Shown in pieces: positions 1 to 8,428 of a stretch of 64,000 nucleotides of DNA. The translations under genes and the position numbers were made by a program. Source of the DNA: Asticcacaulis sp. (GTDB lineage Bacteria; Pseudomonadota; Alphaproteobacteria; Caulobacterales; Caulobacteraceae). The notes under the pieces are model-generated. The model did no database searches, was not told the DNA's origin, and saw only the letters and a list, made by a program, of their open reading frames with translations. How positions within the stretch are numbered: the first letter of the stretch is position 1; every line of letters begins with the position of its first letter. The stretch spans positions 1 to 64,000 of the forward strand of contig NZ_JAIXSV010000306.1 in assembly GCF_027484505.1 (NCBI RefSeq), read 5' to 3'.

Positions 1-452
1 ACCGTCAACATAGCGATCCGATTCGTCTGGTTGGTAGCCAGAAAGTACCAGAGCGGGTCATGCGCCTGGATCAGCACGGCTGCCAGCGCCCAGGCCAGCA
101 ACTGCGGGTCATTGCCAACATGCTCGATCAGGCCGGCCGCCAGCAGGATAAAGGGCAGGCCGGCTGCCGCGACGATCAGCTTGGCCATGGTGACGGCCCC
201 AAACAGCGCCGCCAGGGCCCTGCTGTCTCCAGCACGCCGTGCAGCCGCCTGGGTTGCCGACAGATGCAGCCCATAATCCAGCAGGATCAGGACGAGCTGT
301 CCAAAGGTGATCAGCAGGGCCACCTGCCCCCAGCGATCCAGCCCCAGCACACGCATCAGGAAGGGGATGGTGAGCAGCGGTATCAGATATTGCAGCCCCT
401 GAATGGCAAACAGGGCTGGGACCGCCTTCAGAATCGTTGCCGCCGCCTTCAT
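1..452 (-). CDS. Wzx/O-antigen flippase-like polytopic membrane protein, N-terminal part (runs off the left edge)
   Basis: Minus-strand reading from ATG at 452 gives MKAAATILKAVPALFAIQGLQYLIPLLTIPFLMRVLGLDRWGQVALLITFGQLVLILLDYGLHLSATQAARRAGD..., typical of a flippase N-terminus. Not in the ORF track because no stop lies inside the window. Confidence 0.75.
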   Translation of the reverse strand, partial: MKAAATILKAVPALFAIQGLQYLIPLLTIPFLMRVLGLDRWGQVALLITFGQLVLILLDYGLHLSATQAAARRAGDSRALAALFGAVTMAKLIVAAAGLPFILLAAGLIEHVGNDPQLLAWALAAVLIQAHDPLWYFLATNQTNRIAMLT

Positions 453-1183
453 TGGCTTGTCAGGCGGCTGAACAACAGGTCAGTTTGAACGATCAGGCCC
501 TGCGCGTCACGTGCCGTACCGCCGATCCCGGCCAAGCGGCAGCCCCGTCTGCGCAGATGATCGATGGTCTCGTCGGCCAGGGGCTGCCCCTGATAGAACT
601 GCCTGAATGACAACTCGACATAGACATGATCCAGCCAGGGTGACAGACGCTCCGCCCCCTCCAACAGGGCCAGTTCACCGCCCTGCACATCGATCTTCAG
701 CAGGGATGGGCGGGGCAGGCTGTTCAGCACTTCATCAAGGCGCCGTACTGGCACCGCAACCACTCCCGCCTCCTCCGTGCCGGGGGCGAAAACCGTCTGG
801 TTCTCGCCAATCGGCAGAAGCGAGGAACTGTCGGGACGGCGCGATACATGCAGATCGGCTGTTCCAGATACCGCGCCCAGGGCATGGCGATAAAGATGGG
901 TGGACGCATCGGCGGCGAACAGCCGGGAAAAGACAGCGGCAGCGGATGGGAACGGTTGGAAGGCATGAATGACGGCGTCGGGATGCAGATGCCGCATCAG
1001 CAGGGAGAACTGTCCGATATTCGCGCCCGCATCAATCACCGCGCGCACCTGAAGTGAACGCATGACCGGCATGTTCTCCAGGGATGCCGCCACCCTATGG
1101 CACAGGCCGGCCCGAAAGGTGCCGTAGCGCAGCAATCTGGCCAGTTTTGCGGCTCGCCGGCAGAAAGCCATGAATAGACCCAT
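449..1183 (-). CDS. FkbM-family methyltransferase
   Basis: VIDAGANIGQFSLLMRHLHPDAVIHAFQPFP ... LLKIDVQGGELALLEGAERL pattern of FkbM methyltransferases; overlaps the flippase start by 4 nt. Confidence 0.85.
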   Translation of the reverse strand: MGLFMAFCRRAAKLARLLRYGTFRAGLCHRVAASLENMPVMRSLQVRAVIDAGANIGQFSLLMRHLHPDAVIHAFQPFPSAAAVFSRLFAADASTHLYRHALGAVSGTADLHVSRRPDSSSLLPIGENQTVFAPGTEEAGVVAVPVRRLDEVLNSLPRPSLLKIDVQGGELALLEGAERLSPWLDHVYVELSFRQFYQGQPLADETIDHLRRRGCRLAGIGGTARDAQGLIVQTDLLFSRLTSQ

Positions 1184-1346
1184 CGCTAGCCGCCTGTGCC
1201 CGCACGATAAAATGATAGCGCCAGCCTTGGTTATCTGGTGCCCATGGTTGCATAGGGTGGCGATTATAACTAAGGTAGAAAAATAGCAACTGTTTCATCA
1301 TTTGGCCGGCTTTTGTACTGCTGGCCTGCACTAGACGAGGGTATCC

Positions 1347-2441
1347 ATGTATCCGATGACCCGGTCCATTCGCGCCGCTCTGTTCGCCGGTGCCGCCATG
1401 ACCCTCGGCATGGCCTTTACGCCGGTTCAGCAGGCTATGGCCCAGCAGAGCACCCAGGCGGTCAGCAGTTTGCCCCCGGCCCTTCGTGCCGCTGTCCAGA
1501 CGGGTAACACACCTGCCATCCAGCAGGCCATCCAGACACTTTCGGCGGGTAATGCCCAGCAGGCCGGCGTTCTGTCCGGTGCCGTTATCCGCGCCGCAGA
1601 GCAGTTGCTGGCGACCAATCCGCAGGCTGCGATTGCCGCTGCCGCTGCCGCCGTGGAGGTTGTGCGCAATACGGGTGTACAGACCAGCGCGCCACAGCAG
1701 ACGGAAGCTGTCGTGACGACGGCGGCCCGTATCTTCGTCAATCCGACGGCGATCGCCGCCAATTCCACCGCTGCCAGTTCGCTGGCAACCGCGACGCTTT
1801 CTGTGGCCCAGGCCTCCCAGAACGCCACGGTTCTGGCGACAGTGGCCACAGCCGCCGTCAGCACGGCGGAGCGCATTGTGCAGACCAATCCCGCCGCTGC
1901 TGTACAGCTGGCCGCACAGGCTGTGCAGTCCGTATCATCCACGTCTACCGCCCAGGCAGCCCCTTCGCAGGTTTCCCAGGTTGCCACCACAGCGGCGCGC
2001 ATCATTGTGCAGCCGGAAGCCGCCCGTGTGGCTCCTCAGACAGTTGCCAGTGTTGCGGTCAACGTCACCCAGATCGTCAGCAATCCCGCAGTCTATCAGG
2101 CCGCGCCGAGTGCCGCGATCCAAGTCATGGCCTCTGCCTATACCGCCGTTTCGCAGCCCACAGTCCAGGCCGCAGCGCCCCAGGCAACCACAACGGTTGT
2201 CTCAACATTGACGGCTGCCAGCAATAACACGACCCTTACCCAGTCGAATTCCAGCAATCCGGCCCAGATCAACCAGATTCTGGCCAGGCCTGCGACGACG
2301 ACGACCACCACGCCCCAGGCAACCCAGACCGCCCAGCAGCCGCAGGCCACAACGCAGCAGCAGACCACCCCCACCACCCCCACCGCGCCCACGAACCAAC
2401 CGGTGGAAGAGACGCCGATCCTGACAGGCAGCCCGACCTGA
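1347..2441 (+). CDS. Secreted Ala/Gln/Thr-rich low-complexity repeat protein, unknown function
   Basis: N-terminal signal peptide (AALFAGAAMTLGMAFTPVQQAMAQQ), recurring A-R-I-x-x-x-P / ANP-type helical repeats, Thr/Gln/Pro-rich C-terminal tail. Confidence 0.7.
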   Translation: MYPMTRSIRAALFAGAAMTLGMAFTPVQQAMAQQSTQAVSSLPPALRAAVQTGNTPAIQQAIQTLSAGNAQQAGVLSGAVIRAAEQLLATNPQAAIAAAAAAVEVVRNTGVQTSAPQQTEAVVTTAARIFVNPTAIAANSTAASSLATATLSVAQASQNATVLATVATAAVSTAERIVQTNPAAAVQLAAQAVQSVSSTSTAQAAPSQVSQVATTAARIIVQPEAARVAPQTVASVAVNVTQIVSNPAVYQAAPSAAIQVMASAYTAVSQPTVQAAAPQATTTVVSTLTAASNNTTLTQSNSSNPAQINQILARPATTTTTTPQATQTAQQPQATTQQQTTPTTPTAPTNQPVEETPILTGSPT

Positions 2442-2540
2442 GATTGACGGTACGGGTCTGTTTGGGTTGATCCCAGACAGCGTTGGCGTTTGGTAAACTG
2501 AAAGCAGAGCGGGCGTGCGGTCAGGTGGAATAAGCCCCAA

Positions 2541-2586
2541 TCAATGAAAAGCCCCGGAAGCATCTGCTTCCGGGGCTTTTCATTGA
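2541..2586. terminator. Bidirectional Rho-independent terminator
   Basis: Perfect 22-bp inverted repeat TCAATGAAAAGCCCCGGAAGCA / TGCTTCCGGGGCTTTTCATTGA, 2-nt spacer, A/T tracts on both sides, between convergent genes. Confidence 0.9.
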
Positions 2587-2674
2587 TGCTGTCAGCGAAG
2601 GGCAACAGGCTGGGCAGCAAGGTTTGATGAGCAGACGGCCATGAAGCATATTCCCTCCATGGCCGTCGAGCGCA

Positions 2675-3259
2675 TCAGAAACGGCGCTCCCGGACACGGA
2701 CAATGTCACCCGGCAGGATCGGGGTCAGTTCATCGGCACGCAATTCCTGCTGCTGACCATTGATCACACGGACCAGGACGACATCATTTTCAAGGGCCCG
2801 GTAATCATACCCACCGGCCCGGGCAATCGCACTCAGGACGGTCAGCCCGATCGTGTAAGGAAATTCCCCTGGTTGGCGAACTTCGCCCAGCACGTAGAAA
2901 GGCCTGAAGGTCTGGACCTCGACCGATACGCTAGGTGATTGCAGAAGATTCTTCTCAATCAGGCTTTTCTCGATTCGCTGTGCCAGCTCATTGGCTGTAA
3001 GGCCGGCCGCACGGACATTGCCGATCAGCGGCAGGGTCAGATTTCCGGTTGGATCGACAGTGACGTCACCAGAAAGGTTTTCCTGGCTGAAAACTTGCAC
3101 ACGCACGGTGTTACCTGCTTCCAGCCGATAGCCCTCGGCCGGATTGACGATGGTTTTCGGCGCGAATTCCGTGGGTGCCGCACGGTTGCTGCTGCTGCTG
3201 CAGGCCGCAACGGTCAGGCACAGCCCAAATGCCGCAACGAGCTTCAGGAATTTCTGCAT
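2675..3259 (-). CDS. Polysaccharide export (OPX/Wza-type) outer-membrane lipoprotein
   Basis: Likely start MQKFLKLVAAFGLCLTVAAC with lipobox; YRLEAGNTVRVQVFSQENLSGDVTVDPTGNLTLPLIGNVRAAGLT is a Poly_export/SLBB pattern. Confidence 0.9.
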   Translation of the reverse strand: MQKFLKLVAAFGLCLTVAACSSSSNRAAPTEFAPKTIVNPAEGYRLEAGNTVRVQVFSQENLSGDVTVDPTGNLTLPLIGNVRAAGLTANELAQRIEKSLIEKNLLQSPSVSVEVQTFRPFYVLGEVRQPGEFPYTIGLTVLSAIARAGGYDYRALENDVVLVRVINGQQQELRADELTPILPGDIVRVRERRF

Positions 3260-3412
3260 CTTGCAATTCCAGAACATCCGTATTTTCTCCTGACCGCGAT
3301 CATTGGATGAAGCCATATATAGCAGATGGCTCCCCTCGGCTTTGCTACTAGCCCGGTAAGATAGCGTATTGCAAGGTGCCAACCGGCATCAGGCACCGCA
3401 AGGAGAGAGCCC

Positions 3413-4228
3413 ATGGCGGCAAGAAAGATCTGGAACGCCCTGGCGGCAAGGTTCCGTCAGCATTCGCCCATGGCAGACGGGGTGGAGAGGACATTCCTGA
3501 TACCGGAGGGTCAGCTTGTCTATGCCATCGGCGATATCCATGGGGAAGCGGACCTGCTACGGAAATTGCTGGTCAAATTGCGGATCGATGCCGACAATCA
3601 CGCCCAAAGGGCAGCCGTCTCGCTCATTTTCCTGGGGGATTATCTGGATCGTGGGCCGGACAGCCGACAGGTACTGGATATCCTGACCAGCGATCCCTTC
3701 CCGGAAGCGTCCGTCCATTTCCTGCGCGGTAATCATGAGCAGGCTTTGCTGGATTTCCTGATCACGCCGGTTGAAGCCCAGGCATGGCTACGCTTCGGGG
3801 GGATCGAGACCCTGTCAAGCTATGGGGTTCGGGCTTCTCCAGGGCTCTCGGACCCGGCGCGGCTGATGGGGTTGGCGCAGGAACTGGCGGAGCGGCTGCC
3901 GACAACCCATCTGGCCTTCCTTCGCCATACCAAACTGATGAGCATTATCGGGGATTATGTCTTTGTCCATGCGGGCATCCGGCCCGGCATATCGCTGGCC
4001 GCGCAACAGCCCGACGATCTGCTCTGGATTCGCGACGGGTTTGTGGATCGGCCCTTCAGTTCGGATTATGCCATCGTGCATGGACATACGATCGTTGATG
4101 TCCCGGTTGTGACGGGCAACCGCATTGCGATTGATACCGGCGCCTATGCCACAGGCGTGCTGACCGCTCTGGCCTTATCCGGAAAAGACCGGCGCTTGCT
4201 GCAGGTTGGCCAGCGGGGGAGCAGCTAA
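3413..4228 (+). CDS. Metallophosphoesterase (PPP-type serine/threonine phosphatase-like)
   Basis: Motifs GDIHGEADLL, GDYLDRGPDSRQV, LRGNHEQ and a late GHTI. Confidence 0.9.
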   Translation: MAARKIWNALAARFRQHSPMADGVERTFLIPEGQLVYAIGDIHGEADLLRKLLVKLRIDADNHAQRAAVSLIFLGDYLDRGPDSRQVLDILTSDPFPEASVHFLRGNHEQALLDFLITPVEAQAWLRFGGIETLSSYGVRASPGLSDPARLMGLAQELAERLPTTHLAFLRHTKLMSIIGDYVFVHAGIRPGISLAAQQPDDLLWIRDGFVDRPFSSDYAIVHGHTIVDVPVVTGNRIAIDTGAYATGVLTALALSGKDRRLLQVGQRGSS

Positions 4229-4308
4229 CAGGCCTGAGCCTTAATATTTTACGCTTCCGGGGCCGTTGAGATTCAAAGGCATCTTTGGACAACCCATTGA
4301 AATGAATC

Positions 4309-4689
4309 TCAACAGACCCTGGATGCTGCCAATTCCCGCTCCAGCGCGGCCACGGCATTTTCCAGCACCTCACCCAGGACCCAGCCTTCACGGTCGGCAA
4401 TGGCCAGGAAGCTATCGATGGTTTCCTGTCGGGCACGGATATTGAACTGCACATTCCGGCCCGTGCGGTGCCGACGCTGTTCGCGTCGTGCGGGCGGTGG
4501 CGGGGCGGTGGGGGCCGGAGCGGGCTTTGCCTCCCGGCTGGGAAAGCGGGCTGCTTCCGATACGGCGCGGATGGCGTCGGCGGGTGGGGCCTGGATATCA
4601 CGGGCGGCCTTGGGCGCGAAGCCGGACAGGTCCAGCCCCTCCTCCCCTTCCCCGAAAATGCTGGCGCGGGCTTTGGTCATCTTTGTCAC
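4309..4689 (-). CDS. Small basic RHH-like partition/DNA-binding protein downstream of ParA
   Basis: 126 aa with disordered Pro/Ala N-terminus and C-terminal NVQFNIRARQETIDSFLAIADREGWVLGEVLENAVAALERELA, ribbon-helix-helix-like; adjacent to and co-oriented with parA. Confidence 0.55.
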   Translation of the reverse strand: MTKMTKARASIFGEGEEGLDLSGFAPKAARDIQAPPADAIRAVSEAARFPSREAKPAPAPTAPPPPARREQRRHRTGRNVQFNIRARQETIDSFLAIADREGWVLGEVLENAVAALERELAASRVC

Positions 4690-4694
4690 TCCTG

Positions 4695-5402
4695 TCAGTG
4701 CCGGGGTCCGTCCACGGTCGCCTTCATGCCGCCCTTCAGCACGGCCACCACTTCAGCCGCGAAGGCCAGGGCATTGGCACTGGCGGCCTTGATATTGGTG
4801 ACCTGGGCCGGGTCCAGGTCGGCCAGCGTGCCGCCAAAGGCAAAGATGGCGCGGAAGGCGTCGCGCTCATGCAGCTGCGTCTCGAAAACAGGGACCTCGT
4901 TATCGGCGAACTCTGCCGCGATGCTTTGCAGGGAGCGTGGGCGGATGGCCGCACTGGTCCGGGTGAACAGCACGGCAAACGGGATGTCCCGGCGGAAAGC
5001 GCGTTCCTGGCTGCGCACCAGCCGGATGGCCTTCACCGCCTCGCCAGCATCCAGTTGCGATCCCTGGCTGGGGATGACCACCAGATCGGCCCGGCTCATG
5101 GCGTAACCGACCATCATGGAGGCTGTACCTTCCAGATCGACGATGACGAAGGCGGTACGCTGCGCCGCCTCATCAATGGCGTCGGTCACCGTTTCTTCGG
5201 TGACATCGGCCAGCACCGTCAGATTGGCGGGCTTGCCGGGCAGCCGCGCCCAGCGGGAAACCGGCTTGTTCGGGTCGGCATCAATGATGGTGACGCTGGC
5301 CCCCTGCCCAGCCAGGGCCGTGGCCAGCAGAACCGCGGAGGTGGATTTACCGGCCCCACCCTTGGGGCTGGCGAAGACGATGGTGGGCATGGGCCGGTCC
5401 AT
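4695..5402 (-). CDS. parA: ParA-family partition ATPase
   Basis: Deviant Walker [42 protein letters not shown]; small ParA/VirC1-type. Confidence 0.9.
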   Translation of the reverse strand: MDRPMPTIVFASPKGGAGKSTSAVLLATALAGQGASVTIIDADPNKPVSRWARLPGKPANLTVLADVTEETVTDAIDEAAQRTAFVIVDLEGTASMMVGYAMSRADLVVIPSQGSQLDAGEAVKAIRLVRSQERAFRRDIPFAVLFTRTSAAIRPRSLQSIAAEFADNEVPVFETQLHERDAFRAIFAFGGTLADLDPAQVTNIKAASANALAFAAEVVAVLKGGMKATVDGPRH

Positions 5403-5411
5403 TAACTCAGG

Positions 5412-5430
5412 TGCTATCTATATGATAGCA
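5412..5430. repeat. Palindrome TGCTATC-TATAT-GATAGCA upstream of parA
   Basis: Seven-bp arms, located 10 nt upstream of the parA start codon. Confidence 0.8.
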
Positions 5431-5484
5431 ATTGGCTACTAACAGGGGAATATCAAGCATCCTGCCTGATAGGTGATGCATGAT

Positions 5485-5539
5485 AAATCAGAATGCTATC
5501 TAAATGCTATTTGATAGCATTTAGATAGCATTCTGATTT
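5485..5539. repeat. 26-bp perfect inverted repeat with GATAGC motifs
   Basis: AAATCAGAATGCTATCTAAATGCTAT-TTG-ATAGCATTTAGATAGCATTCTGATTT. Confidence 0.9.
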
Positions 5540-5893
5540 CCATCAGGGTAGGTGGCTTTTGTGATGCAGAGTGGTCAGGATCGGGAACCACCACCTTGGT
5601 CGCGATCAGATTGCTGATCACCCTCTCCACATGGACGTTCCCAAGCGGCTCCTTGCGGAACAGCTTAGGACCGGCGGCATCCTGATAAATCCGCAGCAGA
5701 CCCTTCAGGATGGCGTAACGGGTGACGAGCGCCTGCTGTGGGGCGATGATCACGTCCAGGACGGACGTCGCCAGTCTGGTTCGGCTGATCGTACGGATCG
5801 AGTGAAGCTTTGCCCCGCCTCTCAGGCCCGTACCCGTCGGACCGCTCCCAACCAAATCATGGCAATCAATTTAGAAGCAAAAAGATATCATAT

Positions 5894-5916
5894 AGCTATC
5901 ATGATAGCAGATAGCC
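5894..5916. repeat. GATAGC cluster (AGCTATCATGATAGCAGATAGCC)
   Basis: Three GATAGC/GCTATC motifs within 23 bp, same motif as upstream of parA. Confidence 0.75.
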
Positions 5917-5917
5917 C

Positions 5918-6640
5918 CTAAGCTACCCCGCGATAGGCCTTGAACCAGTCGATGAAGCGGGGAATGCCCTCATCCAGGCTGGTGCGGGGGTGATAGTTCA
6001 GGTCCTGGCTGCTGGCTGCGATATCGGCGCAGGTCGCGGCGACATCGCCCGGCTGGATCGGTTCCAGCACCATCTCGGCCTTGCGGCCCAGGGCCTGTTC
6101 GATCGGACCGATGAAACGCAGCAGCGGTTCGGGTCGGTGATTGCCCAGATTATAGACGCGGTGCGGCACCACATCCTGGCCGGGCGTGGCCAGCACGCCC
6201 GGCCAGGATGTTATCGACAAAGGTGAAGTCGCGGGCCATGTCGCCATGGTTGAACACCCGGATGGGCCTTCCTTCCAGAATGGCTTCGGCGAACAGCATC
6301 GGCACCATAGACGGAGGATGAGCTGGCATAGACGAAATGCTGGAGGCCCGGCAGCAGACGCGCCGCCTCTAGCATCACCACCTGCCCCATCAGGTTGGTC
6401 TGGATATAGGTGTAGGGATCGATCAGCGAATGGCGCACCCCGGCCTGGGCCGCCAGATGGATGACGCCCGTGATTTCCGGATGTGCCCTGACCAGTTCCG
6501 TCATGCCGTCGCGGTCGGCAATGTCCAGGTTCTGGAAGCGGAAGCCGGGATGGGGCGTGAGAAGGTCCAGCAGCGCCTGACAGGTATGGTGTCCGATGAA
6601 GCCGACAGCGCCGGTGACCAGGATCGGTATGGCATGTTCC
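5918..6640 (-). pseudogene. Decayed NAD-dependent sugar epimerase (UDP-glucuronate 4-epimerase-like)
   Basis: Collinear with the intact 28144-29136 protein, split over frames: ILVTGAVGFIGHHTCQALLD..., ITGVIHLAAQAGVRHSLIDPYTYIQTNLMGQVVMLEAARLLPGLQHFVYASSSSVYGA, then LFAEAILEGRPIRVFNHGDMARDFTFVDNILAG, then VVPHRVYNLGNHRPEPLLRFIGPIEQALGRKAEM...; internal segments are missing and the frame shifts. Confidence 0.85.
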
Positions 6641-6695
6641 TACATCGCCGGGTGCATTGGAATGGAGGCTATGAGCGATCCGGCGGGGGATGGCA

Positions 6696-6755
6696 AGGAG
6701 TTGGCGTCAATATGATATCTGAAAGCTATCTGATATCATATTGACGCCAACTCCT
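6696..6755. repeat. 24-bp perfect inverted repeat, 12-nt loop
   Basis: AGGAGTTGGCGTCAATATGATATC-TGAAAGCTATCT-GATATCATATTGACGCCAACTCCT. Confidence 0.9.
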
Positions 6756-6845
6756 GCGCCGCCATTCGTGCCCCTCAGTCGCCGGCGGGCGCATCCGCGC
6801 CCTTGGCTACGCCGCATGGACGGCGCGGCGGTCGTCACCGCCGTA

Positions 6846-6872
6846 CCAACGGTCATAAATTATGACCGTTGG
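6846..6872. repeat. 27-bp near-perfect palindrome
   Basis: CCAACGGTCATAA-A-TTATGACCGTTGG just downstream of the cysC remnant stop. Confidence 0.85.
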
Positions 6873-6874
6873 CA

Positions 6875-8251
6875 TTACTCCATGGATGGAATGATGCCGG
6901 TTTGGGCCAGATGACGCACAACCGCATCAGCCAGGGATGCCGCAGCCCCGGCACCGGTGTCGAGGCGCAGATCAGGTTCCGTCGGGGGCTCGTAAGGGCT
7001 GCCGATACCTGTGAAGTTGGGCAGGGTGCCGGAGCGCGCCTTTTGCGGTACAGCCCCTTCACGTCGCGTGCCTCGCAGATATCCAGCGGGGTATCGACAA
7101 AGATCTCCAGGAACTCACCGGGCGGCCACAGGGACCGCGCCATCTCGGGGGCGGCACGGAAGGGGCTGATCAGGCTGACCAGCACGATCAGGCCGGCTTC
7201 GGCCATCAGTTGCGCGACATGGGCGACGCGTCGGATATTCTCCACCCGGTCGGCAGGTGTGAACCCCAGATCCCGGCACAGGCCATGGTGGACATTCTCG
7301 CCATCCAGGCTCATCGTCCCGCAGCCTGTTGCATGCAGCCTTTGTTCGACCAGATTCGCGATGGTGGATTTCCCGGCCCCTGGCAGGCCGTTAACCAGCA
7401 GCGCCAGCTCCAGGTTGCCCCGCCCTGTCGTGCCATGGCGTTCGCTATCCCGCGTCAGCTTGTCGATGATGGCCTCCAGCGTGTCGTCCTGGCTGTCGAT
7501 GGCGCCGGTCAGCGGATAGCAGCCAAGGGTGCGGAACCGCACCTTCCTCATCTCCGGCACTTCCCCCGGCAGCAGGGGCAGGCGGTGATCATCCACCATG
7601 ATCTAGGTACCGTCCCGCCACACGACGGGACGCGGCTTGGCGAAATAGAGCGGCACGATGGGAATGGCCTCACGCGCGATATAGGCCCAGACATCCTGCT
7701 CGGTCCCGTTAGACAGGGGGAAAGCCCGGATGCTTTCGCCCTTGCCGATGCGCCCATTATACAGATTCCAGAGTGCCAGGCGCTGGTTGCAGGGGGGCAC
7801 TATGATTTCGATACCGGAATGAAAGCACCTGCTCCTTGGTGCGGCTACGTTCCTCGTCACGCCGCACGCCGCCAAAGGCTATACCGAAACCGAAATGATC
7901 GAGTGTTTACTTCAATCCTTGTGTTCTCATGATGTCGGTATGCACAGCCGATCCATGGCTGATCGGCCCCCCCCTGGGCGACGCCATTGGGATTGGTATG
8001 GACCAGTCGTTCCAGCCCCAGGTCAGCCGCGATCTTGTCGCGGAAGCCGATCATCTCCCGGAACTTCCAGCCCGTATCGACGTGTAGCAGGAGCAAGGGC
8101 AGGCGGCCTGGATAAAAGGTTTTCAGTGTCAGATGCAGCATCACGGCGCTGTCCTTCCCGATGGAATAGAGCATCACCGGCTTGCGGAACTGGGCCACCA
8201 CCTCTCGGATGATGGGATCCCCTCCGCTTCCAGCTGATCAAGATGGGTCAT
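6875..8251 (-). pseudogene. Decayed sulfate-activation locus: cysD remnant fused to cysC remnant
   Basis: CysD pieces ([127 protein letters not shown]) in several frames with stops. CysC ([21 protein letters not shown]...[19 protein letters not shown]) then a frameshift after DVKGLYRK. No CysN between them. Confidence 0.9.
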
Positions 8252-8428
8252 GCTGCTCATTCTGTCCCAGACACAGGTATGAGCGATCTTGGAGCACGGC
8301 AGTCATTCGTCTGAAGACAAACACAACGGCAATGCCCGAATGGTACAGGGGCCGGCAGCTAGGCCCGCCCCTCTCACAAGTCTTACAAACGCAGCAATCC
8401 GCTGCCTGTTACAGGCATCAGCGCCTGA

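Noticed and set aside
1427-2005. 192-aa minus-strand Ala/Val/Thr/Cys-rich ORF
   Set aside because: Antisense to the signal-peptide-bearing 1347-2441 gene; repetitive because the sense gene is repetitive.
4265-4313. 11-bp inverted repeat GTTGAGATTCA/TGAATCTCAAC, considered as insertion-sequence ends or a MITE
   Set aside because: Only 49 nt, no target-site duplication or transposase, overlaps the end of the RHH-like gene; could be a simple stem-loop.
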